Below the pieces are notes generated by a model that saw nothing but the letters and a program-made list of their open reading frames with translations, ran no database searches and was not told where the DNA came from. This document shows positions 57,085 through 64,000 of a stretch of 64,000 bases of DNA, piece after piece (positions within the stretch are counted from its first letter, which is position 1; each line of letters starts with the position of its first letter). Where the stretch lies: assembly GCA_031411495.1 (NCBI GenBank), contig JANOBD010000148.1:124001-188000 (forward strand), in the 5' to 3' direction. The position numbers and the translations under genes are program-made. The stretch comes from JANOBD01 sp031411495. GTDB lineage: Bacteria; Planctomycetota; Phycisphaerae; Tepidisphaerales; Tepidisphaeraceae.

Positions 57085-58179
57085 TCACTTCACAAGGATC
57101 ACTCTCCCCGGACGCTTCACCTTGACGATGCGGTAGCCCGAGTTGTTGTTCCATTCGTAGAAGTCCCATGTCGCAAGGAAGAGCCGCGTTGCGCCCGGCG
57201 GGACGATGAACCGTTGCTTCGTTCCGCTCGACGTCACCCCGTCGCCGATGAAGAAGATCTGCTTGAGCTGCGGATTCAGTTGATCGAAGTTGCGGCCCGA
57301 TTCGGTCGCGAAGCTTCGATTCGCGGGGGGCGTTGAAGTCGTGTTCGGCGCCGCGTCGCTGAGGAACAGCCCGACGAGCGCATTGATCGGCGCGGTCGTG
57401 TCGCTGATGCCGTTCTCGCTGCCATTGGTGTTTGAGCCGATGTCGGCGAGTTCGCCATCGGGCGAGAAGTCGGGCAGGCTTGGGTCATGGCGGACGGTGC
57501 CGGCGATGCTGTCGAATTCCAGAACATCACCCGGGGTGACCGTCATCGGGACCACCGGAGGGCTCTGGCGCCGCGCCGCGAGGTCGGTGCTCGCGGCGTT
57601 GCCGGCGTAGTCGGGACTGTTGTGCGGGTTGTTGAGGCTCGCGACCGAGCCTGCAGGCATGCCGGCGAGGAACGGGTTCGCAGACCCCTCGATACGGTGA
57701 TCGACGTTGATGCCCGTCGAGAGAATGGCGATCGCCTCGGCGCGGACCTGGCAACCGCCGATGCCGAGCAGGCTGCCCCAGATCAGGCCGATCGACTGCG
57801 GACCGGTGGCGGGGCGATTGAGCTGGACGCGCACCGCGTTGGCGATCTGGCCGGCGGGGATGGATGCGCTGAACGCGCGCGTTCCGGTATTCCAGTAGCC
57901 GACGGTGACCGCGATGCCGGAATCGGCCATCGGCGTGTTCAGGACGTTGTTCTTTTTCGCCCAGGCAAGCGCGTCCGCGCCTGCTTGAGCGTTGCTGACG
58001 TCAAGTGCGTTGGCGCCGGCACGGGCGGCGGCGTCGGCGGCGCGGCGCATCTCGGTCTTGGCGAGCTGCACTCGGCCGACGTCAACCGCGATCGACGCCA
58101 TGCCTATGAACGCGGTCAGTGAAACCGTTGCCCAGACGAGCGAGCAACCCCGTGTCCTGCGTTGTTTTCTTTGTGTCAT
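57085..58179 (-). CDS. TadE/TadG-like protein with LecA-like C-terminal domain
   Basis: 364 residues. The N-terminal basic segment RKQRRTRGCSLVWATVSLTAFIGMASIAVDVGRVQLAKTEMRRAADAAARAGA is the TadE/G-type membrane start, also seen in Flp-pilus Tad proteins. The C-terminal region (about residues 210-364), with PGDVLEFDSIAGTVRHD, APINALVGLFLSDAAP, LKQIFFIGDG and GATRLFLATWDFYEWNNNSG, resembles the LecA/PA-IL galactose-lectin fold. It is probably a membrane-anchored surface lectin. Other tad genes are not present. Confidence 0.8.
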   Translation of the reverse strand: MTQRKQRRTRGCSLVWATVSLTAFIGMASIAVDVGRVQLAKTEMRRAADAAARAGANALDVSNAQAGADALAWAKKNNVLNTPMADSGIAVTVGYWNTGTRAFSASIPAGQIANAVRVQLNRPATGPQSIGLIWGSLLGIGGCQVRAEAIAILSTGINVDHRIEGSANPFLAGMPAGSVASLNNPHNSPDYAGNAASTDLAARRQSPPVVPMTVTPGDVLEFDSIAGTVRHDPSLPDFSPDGELADIGSNTNGSENGISDTTAPINALVGLFLSDAAPNTTSTPPANRSFATESGRNFDQLNPQLKQIFFIGDGVTSSGTKQRFIVPPGATRLFLATWDFYEWNNNSGYRIVKVKRPGRVILVK

Positions 58180-58780
58180 GCACCAACCTGCCACGCATTG
58201 GATATTTGCGCGTCAAATGCAAAAAGAATGTGATTGGCAATGCGCCTTTAACCGTCCGGCTATGCGGCCTATGCGTGAAGCAACGGACGACGTTTGCGTC
58301 AGGACCAGGTTTCACCCAGAAACAGGCTTGAATTGAGGGTCGGCGCGCCATGCAACGGCGGGCCGTTGAAACTGGGATCGATGTCGCCGCGGCGTTATCG
58401 GGCTGCGGGTATCAATCTTCAATTGATGGGACGATGGTGATGGAGAGCCCGAGCACGCTCGGCCTCGTCGACCCGGGCGACTGGGTTCACGGATCCGAAA
58501 GGCACGCCCGGAGTGGCGCCGACGCCCAGCGCTTGACGCTTGCCTTCGACTCTCCTACAAATCCGCCACGGGCGATTTGAACGCAGCTTGCGGCCCGTTC
58601 CACGCTTCGAGTGGAACAAACGAGCTAAAGCGCGGGCAAGATCGTCTCTTCTCCCCGCATAACTCGTTTGGATTGACAAGCTTGGCAGGGGTGCAACTCG
58701 GTTGCACCATTTGCTTTCCCGTCGCTGTACCGTGGTGCACCAGAGTTGTACCCGCAGCAGCGGCTACAGGAACGATCGCC
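58180..58780. other. 601-bp region upstream of the MoeB-like gene
   Basis: No credible gene. A frame in phase with the MoeB-like gene is open from 58577, but its first 68 residues have no family similarity. Two symmetric elements, at 58690-58708 and 58734-58741, lie within 95 bp of the MoeB-like start. Confidence 0.6.
58690..58741 (+). promoter_or_regulatory. Two GGTGCA dyads upstream of the MoeB-like gene
   Basis: GGTGCAAC (58690-58697) pairs with GTTGCACC (58701-58708) over an 8-bp stem and 3-nt loop. The palindrome GGTGCACC lies at 58734-58741. The shared GGTGCA half-site and location before the gene suggest binding of a dimeric regulator. Confidence 0.35.
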
Positions 58781-60064
58781 ATGGTGAACCAACTCAACGC
58801 CGACCAGATCAACCGATACAAGCGACACCTGCTCCTGCCGGAAGTCGGCATCGAAGGGCAGAAGAAGCTCCTGAACGCCAAGGTGCTCTGCATCGGCGCC
58901 GGCGGTCTGGGCTGTCCGATCGCGCAGTATCTCGCGGCGGCGGGCGTCGGGACGATCGGCCTTGTCGATATCGACGTCGTCTCCCCCTCCAACCTGCAGC
59001 GTCAAATCCTCTTCGGGATGAGCGATGTCGGCGTGCCAAAGGTCCAGGCTGCCGCCAAGCGGCTGAACGATCTCAATCCCGACGTGAAGGTGATCCAGCA
59101 CATGGAACTGGTCAGCGCCGCCAACGTGATGGACCTGATCGCCGACTATGACTACATCATCGACGGCACCGACAACTTCCCGACCCGATACTGTGTCGGC
59201 GACGCCTGCGTGCTTCAGGGGAAGCCGAACATCTATGGATCGATCTTCCGTTTTGACGGAATGGTGACGATCTTCGCGCCGCACCTGAAGAACCCGGAGA
59301 CCGGCGAAGCCGGCCCTTGCTATCGATGCCTCTATCCTGAGCCGCCGGATCCGGGAACAGTGCCGAGCTGTGCCGAGGGCGGCGTCATCGGCGTCCTGCC
59401 GGGCGTCATCGGAACCATTCAGGCCGCGGAAGTCGTCAAGCTCATCACCGGCATCGGCAAGCCTGCGATCGGCAAGCTGATGACCTACGATGCGCTGGAT
59501 GCCGCGTTCCGAACCTTCAAGGTTCGGCGCGATCCCAACTGTCCTGTCTGCGGGAACAAGCCGACCATCTTCGAACCGATCGACTACGAACAATTCTGCG
59601 GCATGCCGATCCTCGACCAGAACTCGATCGAAGAGACCCGCTCGGAAGTGAACCGGGAACTGGCGGCGCAAGGCAAGGAAGAACTGAAGACCGTCTCGCT
59701 TGATGAGCGAGGCCTGCCGCCGCGATATCCGTTCGTGGCCGAGTTCGAAACGACGCCGCGCGCGGTGAAGAAGCTTCAGGAGGACGGCACGCCGTTTTCG
59801 ATCATCGACTGCCGGCTGCCGAACGAGGTCGAGATCACCAGGCTCGAGAACAGCGAGTTCATTCCGCTGGAAGAAATCAGCCACAAGATCGCGACGCTCA
59901 AGGGACGAGAACACGAGAAGTTCGTCATCGTCTGCCGGATCGGCACGCGTAGCCAGCAGTTTGCTCGGATCCTCAAACAGCACGGCTTCAGCGATGCGCG
60001 GAGCATGGCGGGCGGCATCCTGCTGTGGAATCAGGACGTGAACAAGGGTGGCGTGGTTTACTGA
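58781..60064 (+). CDS. moeB: MoeB/ThiF-type adenylyltransferase fused to rhodanese
   Basis: 427 residues. The E1-like domain has the nucleotide motif GAGGLG (about 39-44), the R-finger segment SNLQRQILF, and DGTDNFPTRY. Zinc Cys pairs are CYRC (180/183) and CPVC (254/257). A Cys in PSCAEGG (197) sits at the E1 thioester position. The C-terminal rhodanese (about 310-427) has active-site Cys385 in VIVCRIGTRS. It would activate a ubiquitin-like sulfur carrier (MoaD/ThiS type) and transfer sulfur via the rhodanese. The start at 58781 follows ACAGGAACG; the upstream open frame is not family-like. Confidence 0.92.
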   Translation: MVNQLNADQINRYKRHLLLPEVGIEGQKKLLNAKVLCIGAGGLGCPIAQYLAAAGVGTIGLVDIDVVSPSNLQRQILFGMSDVGVPKVQAAAKRLNDLNPDVKVIQHMELVSAANVMDLIADYDYIIDGTDNFPTRYCVGDACVLQGKPNIYGSIFRFDGMVTIFAPHLKNPETGEAGPCYRCLYPEPPDPGTVPSCAEGGVIGVLPGVIGTIQAAEVVKLITGIGKPAIGKLMTYDALDAAFRTFKVRRDPNCPVCGNKPTIFEPIDYEQFCGMPILDQNSIEETRSEVNRELAAQGKEELKTVSLDERGLPPRYPFVAEFETTPRAVKKLQEDGTPFSIIDCRLPNEVEITRLENSEFIPLEEISHKIATLKGREHEKFVIVCRIGTRSQQFARILKQHGFSDARSMAGGILLWNQDVNKGGVVY

Positions 60065-60108
60065 TTCACGTAGCATGAGCGGCGCTCTTGCCCCCGTGGA
60101 GAATCTCA

Positions 60109-60495
60109 ATGGCAGAACACGATCTCAAGCTCGACGACCGCGGCCTGCCTCTCGGCCACGCGTTCAATCCCGCAATGGAAACTACGCCGCGCGAGACGAA
60201 GAAGTTCCTCGACGAGAAGGCCGATTTCGTGCTGATCGATTGTCGCCTTCCGCAGGAACTGGCGCTAACCAAAATCGAGGGTGCCGAGCACATCCCGCTT
60301 CAACAGATCCAGCAACACGCGGACAGACTCATGCAGTGGCGCGACCGGAAGGTCATCGTCTATTGCCGCTCCGGCGGACGGAGCCTTCAATTTGCCAACA
60401 TCCTGAAGCAGAACGGCTTCGTCGATGTGAAGAGCATGGCGGGCGGCATCCTGCTATGGAACAAGGACGTGAATCCCGGCGGGCCGCAGTACTAA
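60109..60495 (+). CDS. Rhodanese, tandem paralogue of the MoeB C-terminal domain
   Basis: 128 residues with active-site Cys86 in IVYCRSGGRS. It aligns end to end with the rhodanese domain of the preceding gene: LDxRGLP at the start, FETTPR/METTPR, IDCRLPxE, FxxILKQxGF and SMAGGILLWNxDVNxGG at the end. The start at 60109 lies 44 bp after the MoeB-like stop. It probably works in the same sulfur-transfer step, delivering persulfide to the activated carrier protein. Confidence 0.92.
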   Translation: MAEHDLKLDDRGLPLGHAFNPAMETTPRETKKFLDEKADFVLIDCRLPQELALTKIEGAEHIPLQQIQQHADRLMQWRDRKVIVYCRSGGRSLQFANILKQNGFVDVKSMAGGILLWNKDVNPGGPQY

Positions 60496-60577
60496 CTGTC
60501 GCAGTCGATCGTCGGATTTCGACGTCGTCCTGGTAATCGCTTACGCTCTGAACAGGGGAACACAAGGGAGGTCCGGC

Positions 60578-61180
60578 GTGCGATCAATCGTGCATTATCT
60601 TAGTGCGGTAATCCTGTTTTCAGTGACTGTCGGCTGCTCGTCCTATCCGGTTCGGGCGATGCCGTCGATTACATCAAGCCAGGCACCCACGCGCGGGACT
60701 TCGGCAGGGCTCAACGTCGGCGCGAAACCTTACACGCAATCGAGCGAGATCAAGGGCATCTTCAATTACGATTTGCTCACCAAAGGCGTGCTGCCGGTCT
60801 ATCTGGTGATCGAAAACAATGGCTCGAGTGAAGTCGAGTTGCTGCGCGCGCGGGTTCAGCTGCGTACGCCGAGCGGAACGGTGTGCGACGCGGTCCCAGC
60901 CGACGCCGCCGCCACCGGCCACGGACGCAACGCGGTCGGCGAGGCCGTTTTTCTCTTTGGAATCTTCAGCTACGACAACGCGAACAAGTTCAACGACGAA
61001 ATGAAGCGCGACTGGTCCGACAAAGGCCTGGGCGAAGTCACCATTGTTGCGCCCGGCCGAAGCGTCTCAAAGTTTGCCTATTTCAGTGTGGGTAAAGATT
61101 TCAAGGCGCCCGGGTCACAACTCTCGCTCGTCTTCACCTCGGGCTCGAGCCGGCCGACCGTGACCATTCCATTGCGTTGA
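60578..61180 (+). CDS. Hypothetical lipoprotein
   Basis: 200 residues. A short signal (about 1-19) ends in VTVGC, a lipobox with Cys20. The body contains LLTKGVLPVYLVIENNGSSEVELLRARVQL, which looks like an immunoglobulin-like beta fold; no family was recognised. It starts at GTG 60578 with GGGAGGTCC upstream. It may be cotranscribed with the rhodanese gene. Confidence 0.65.
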   Translation: MRSIVHYLSAVILFSVTVGCSSYPVRAMPSITSSQAPTRGTSAGLNVGAKPYTQSSEIKGIFNYDLLTKGVLPVYLVIENNGSSEVELLRARVQLRTPSGTVCDAVPADAAATGHGRNAVGEAVFLFGIFSYDNANKFNDEMKRDWSDKGLGEVTIVAPGRSVSKFAYFSVGKDFKAPGSQLSLVFTSGSSRPTVTIPLR

Positions 61181-61192
61181 ACGGCCAGGAGT

Positions 61193-61708
61193 TCACTCCC
61201 GCCAGCCCTTACCCACCCAAGGCAGCACCTTCCGGTCATCCATGGCGACAATCCGCTCGCGCCGCAAGTACGCGTGTAGCTGGGCCGCGTGATGATGGAT
61301 GTGGCGGATGTTGACCATGTGCAGTTCCAGCCTCGTGTACTTGTCGTACCACGGGATGCCGGACGGACCCTTGAGTGAATCTTCGGTCTCCGCCGCAATC
61401 GACTCGCGGGCCTTCTGAATGCAGATCGGCACATAGGCAAGCGCCTTCTCGCGCGGCAGGCCGACACACGCGACATCGCCACGTTCGTCGCCACCTTCTT
61501 CGTGAAGGTCACGCATCACGAACGCCTCGAAACTCTTCGATAGATAGAGATCTGCGATGAAAAGCGTGTGATATGTCGCCCAGCGAATGCTGCCGTAGGC
61601 GATCTTCCGCTCCCAGTGATCCTCCGGGCAGGCAACGATACCGAAGCGCAGCATCGCGAGCGCGGCCTCGAACTGACCGGTGAGAACGGATTTGACATAG
61701 TCGACCAT
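61193..61708 (-). CDS. DinB-like four-helix protein
   Basis: 171 residues resembling the DinB/DfsB metal-binding bundle. The N-terminal WATYHTLFIADLYLSKSFEAF places one His, and HMVNIRHIHHHAAQLHAYLR places further His ligands in a late helix. AAGGAG precedes the ATG. It lies 15 bp after the GH39 gene, so both are cotranscribed. The family includes thiol transferases and stress proteins; the specific role is unknown. Confidence 0.75.
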   Translation of the reverse strand: MVDYVKSVLTGQFEAALAMLRFGIVACPEDHWERKIAYGSIRWATYHTLFIADLYLSKSFEAFVMRDLHEEGGDERGDVACVGLPREKALAYVPICIQKARESIAAETEDSLKGPSGIPWYDKYTRLELHMVNIRHIHHHAAQLHAYLRRERIVAMDDRKVLPWVGKGWRE

Positions 61709-61723
61709 CTGGAACTCCTTCGA

Positions 61724-63427
61724 TCACTGTTGCCAGCCAACCTCGATGAGTGACACCGCCTGCCGTGGGAGCGTGAGAACAATCGTCGATCGGTCGACGG
61801 CGATGTCCTCGCGGAGTGTCGTGTTCGCGGCGGCGGACTTCAACTCTTTGAGTTGTTCCGGTGTCGGCCCCGCGGGCGATCCCATCTTCAAGAACAAGGG
61901 AAAGGCGTTGCCGTGAGACGCGTCGATTCGCCGCTCGGTAAGCGTCACGTTTCGAGCTTCTTTCGGCAGTCCATCGAGCTTGATCGTGACGTTGGCATCC
62001 GGCCCGGCGACATCGTCGTCGTGGTAATGCCAGACGAGCAAAGCGATGCGATTCCCATCGCGCGTGGCGATTGCCGAGACATCGGCCTCGCCGCGCACGC
62101 CGTTGGCGAGGACGTCGTCGAGGGCGATCGCGCCCGAGCTCTTCACCGCCAGGCGCTCACCCGAGAGTTTTCCGAAGAAGCGGAACACGTTCAGTACCGC
62201 GTGGTCGATGTCATCACTTGCCAGCACCCGGAAGCCGGCGAAGAGCGGCTGGTCTTCGAAGAGAAACGCCCATGTGAGCGCGCCGGTCAGGTTCGTGCCG
62301 TGCCGATCGTTGAGTTCAATCTTCCGCGCGAAGCTCGCAGCCGTGTAGCTCGAATACATCGTACTGTTGCGATACTTCAGGTCCGGCCCCTGGCACGCGG
62401 CGCAGCCTTCGGGATCGGATTCGCCGATCACGATCGGCAGGTTCTTGGTCTGCGGATAGCTCGCGAAGATTGTCATGGCGTCGTCGATGTTCTTGAGCTG
62501 TCGGTTGATGCCCATGCGGACGTGTCCGTCGACGGTCGTCGGCATCCCCTTGGCGTGGTGCGAGATGAAATCGAGCGGCGTGCCTTTCTCGCCGGTGGCG
62601 TAATTGGTTCCATTGATGCAGTGCTCGATGAACGCCTTCATCCAGTCGCCGCCAGGACCCGCGAGGTCCGGCCCGCCGACGCGCGCGGTCGGCAGTGCCC
62701 GCTTCACGCCGGCGATGGCGTAGTCATGCAGCTTGAAGAACTCCTCGCGCGTCCCTTTCCAGTAGCCGATGTTCGGCTCGTTCCACGTCTCGAAGTACCA
62801 ACTCTCGACTTCCTGGCGACCGTACTTATCGACGTAGTGCTTCGCCACCTGATAGCAGAGCTCGCTCCACTTGCCGTAGTCCTTCGGCGGATAGGCCCAG
62901 CCGGTGTAGATGGCGTCGTACTTCTGCTTCGGATCCCAGTGGTGCTCGTAGGGTTCGGGGTTCGCAGAGAGCGCTTTGGGCATGAAGCCGAGTTGGAAGT
63001 ACGGCCTGACGTTCGAGGTGTGGTACGCGTCGATGATCTTGTCGAGGATCGTGAAATCGTAAACCGGATTGCCAGCAGCATCTTCGGTGTAGACGTTTGT
63101 GCTGCCCCACTTGAGGTGCGGCGTACCATCCCCGGTGGTGAAGAGGTTGTGGGTTCGGAAGTAGACGGGAGCGGCGGGCGAGGTCTTGCCGAGTTCCTGG
63201 AGCAGGCGTTGGCCATGCGCCATGTACGCGTAGTTCGGCTCGTCGCAGCCGTAGAAACGGTGGGTGGGATTCCACGGTCCCAGGGGTTTGGCAAGATCGA
63301 TCTCGATAGACACCTTTCGATCGGGCAATGGCGTCGTCTGGCCAAACGCCGAGAGGGTGCCCAGCGCAGCCAGCGTGAAAGTCAGGAAGGCGGACGCGTG
63401 GAGAAAAAAGGCGTCAATTTTGCTCAT
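61724..63427 (-). CDS. Glycoside hydrolase family 39-like enzyme
   Basis: 567 residues with a signal peptide (about 1-29). The TIM barrel contains FYFETWNEPN, with acid/base Glu217 of NEP, and LPIVIGESDPEG, with nucleophile Glu336, the expected GH39 (beta-xylosidase/alpha-iduronidase) spacing. A beta-sandwich domain occupies the C-terminal part from about 440. It is probably exported and acts on beta-linked xylose or uronate oligosaccharides. It is first of a two-gene minus-strand operon with the DinB-like gene. Confidence 0.87.
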   Translation of the reverse strand: MSKIDAFFLHASAFLTFTLAALGTLSAFGQTTPLPDRKVSIEIDLAKPLGPWNPTHRFYGCDEPNYAYMAHGQRLLQELGKTSPAAPVYFRTHNLFTTGDGTPHLKWGSTNVYTEDAAGNPVYDFTILDKIIDAYHTSNVRPYFQLGFMPKALSANPEPYEHHWDPKQKYDAIYTGWAYPPKDYGKWSELCYQVAKHYVDKYGRQEVESWYFETWNEPNIGYWKGTREEFFKLHDYAIAGVKRALPTARVGGPDLAGPGGDWMKAFIEHCINGTNYATGEKGTPLDFISHHAKGMPTTVDGHVRMGINRQLKNIDDAMTIFASYPQTKNLPIVIGESDPEGCAACQGPDLKYRNSTMYSSYTAASFARKIELNDRHGTNLTGALTWAFLFEDQPLFAGFRVLASDDIDHAVLNVFRFFGKLSGERLAVKSSGAIALDDVLANGVRGEADVSAIATRDGNRIALLVWHYHDDDVAGPDANVTIKLDGLPKEARNVTLTERRIDASHGNAFPLFLKMGSPAGPTPEQLKELKSAAANTTLREDIAVDRSTIVLTLPRQAVSLIEVGWQQ

Positions 63428-63524
63428 TCACGGAGATTAACATGCAACTGCACGCTACGGATGTTGGCTCACGAAATTTTACCGGCGTCTGTGGGTTTAG
63501 CAGTCGGCTTGTGTTACTCAGGAC

Positions 63525-64000
63525 ATGAAGCATTCGTCCTCTTCACGTCGTCAACTTACGGCCGCATCTTCGACCGTGTTCGAAATCGTCGAAAAACGTC
63601 AGATGATGTGCTCGCCCGGCATCGATGCACTCTCGTACAAGAATGTGCCGATCACCAGCGAAGCGCTCGCACTCGACGCCGCCATTCACGCCTCTCAGCA
63701 TCCGACGCTGCGCACCGCGGGTGGCGATGTAGCGCCGTTCAATCTCGTGTGGACTAACCGGGGCAGCGACGGCTTCGGCGTCTTCGGCGCGAACGCCGCG
63801 GCCGCGCGGTCGGTCGTCGACGCCGTGCTTACCCAGTGGGAACAAATCATCACCGACATCCATCAAGCTTCGGGCAACAACCGGATCGATGTCACCCTCA
63901 GCATGGACTCCTCGGGCACAGGCGTCGGTGGCGGGGCGGGTGGCTACGTGTATGACAGCAACGGCATCCCAACCGCGGGCGCTATTACCCTCAAGCGCGG
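63525..64000 (+). CDS. Partial large secreted protein with LEPR-XLL-like start
   Basis: The frame from ATG 63525 stays open to the window edge (158 codons). The N-terminus has a Ser/Arg stretch, then FEIVEKRQMM (residues 19-28), a variant of the planctomycete FExLExRxLL motif. The following VDAVLTQWEQIITDIHQ is reminiscent of the N-terminal region of large planctomycete surface proteins with metallopeptidase domains. The remainder lies outside the window. Confidence 0.7.
   Translation, partial: MKHSSSSRRQLTAASSTVFEIVEKRQMMCSPGIDALSYKNVPITSEALALDAAIHASQHPTLRTAGGDVAPFNLVWTNRGSDGFGVFGANAAAARSVVDAVLTQWEQIITDIHQASGNNRIDVTLSMDSSGTGVGGGAGGYVYDSNGIPTAGAITLKR

Noticed and set aside
58577..58780. 68-residue N-terminal extension of the MoeB-like protein
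   Set aside because: No similarity to E1 enzymes. The region holds symmetric DNA elements, and 58781 has a suitable start.

Overview
The window is about 64 kb of GC-rich bacterial chromosome that looks like a planctomycete, probably class Phycisphaerae. This is inferred from protein style; no rRNA gene is present. Supporting signs are a secreted protein with a LEPR-XLL-type N-terminus, an autotransporter-strand/dockerin/PEP-CTERM protein, a prepilin-like protein with an H-X9-DG C-terminal signature, a planctomycete-style CX4CH haem protein, and an LPS-type kdsD/LptC-like pair. Coding density is high and many gene pairs overlap by ATGA, GTGA or TGATG. No prophage, insertion sequence, CRISPR array or integron is visible.

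Layout. 1-4.2 kb: edge of a phosphodiesterase-like gene, a long palindromic repeat, comB, lemA, a lipoprotein amidase, a hydroxypyruvate-isomerase-like TIM barrel and a small zinc-ribbon membrane protein. 4.5-8.6 kb: pstSCAB phosphate importer without phoU. 8.7-14.2 kb: GH57 glycosidase, a PilZ-receiver-HPt protein whose two phospho-acceptor positions are both substituted, a MaoC-like hydratase, a Ser/Thr kinase and xseA. 14.3-14.7 kb: tmRNA (minus strand) with its terminator. 14.9-20.5 kb: a 1421-residue PEP-CTERM/dockerin surface protein and a prepilin-like protein. 20.7-24.9 kb: small polysaccharide locus (acetyltransferase, glycosyltransferase, divergent asparagine synthetase). 25-26.8 kb: RegBA-type redox two-component system. 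26.9-30.4 kb: envelope proteins of unknown function, including a CX4CH protein. 31.1-37 kb: scpA, a giant LptC/LptA-like protein, kdsD and a LolA-like protein. 37.1-38.8 kb: tRNA-Leu, a duplicated CCKDC protein, and infC starting at AUC. 38.8-43.7 kb: compact type II secretion/type IV pilus-like operon (E-F-F-I-J-K, minus strand). 44-52.2 kb: a divergent amino-sugar locus. Its minus arm is DeoR regulator, NagA, NagB-like, class III aminotransferase and Gfo/Idh oxidoreductase. Its plus arm is a ceramidase-like amidohydrolase and an FGGY kinase. 52.3-64 kb: tRNA-Arg, a 1419-residue secreted PQQ-dehydrogenase/PA14/FN3 protein, a TadG-like protein, a MoeB-rhodanese fusion with a tandem rhodanese copy, a lipoprotein, DinB-like and GH39 genes, and the start of another large secreted protein.

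The most striking observations are: the doubly substituted phospho-relay protein; the amino-sugar locus, whose NagB-like enzyme has lost the catalytic Asp and whose regulator start carries three phased TGTTC repeats resembling GlpR half-sites; the MoeB/rhodanese duplication; infC with an AUC start; the 21-residue tmRNA tag; and the 121-bp palindromic element upstream of comB.
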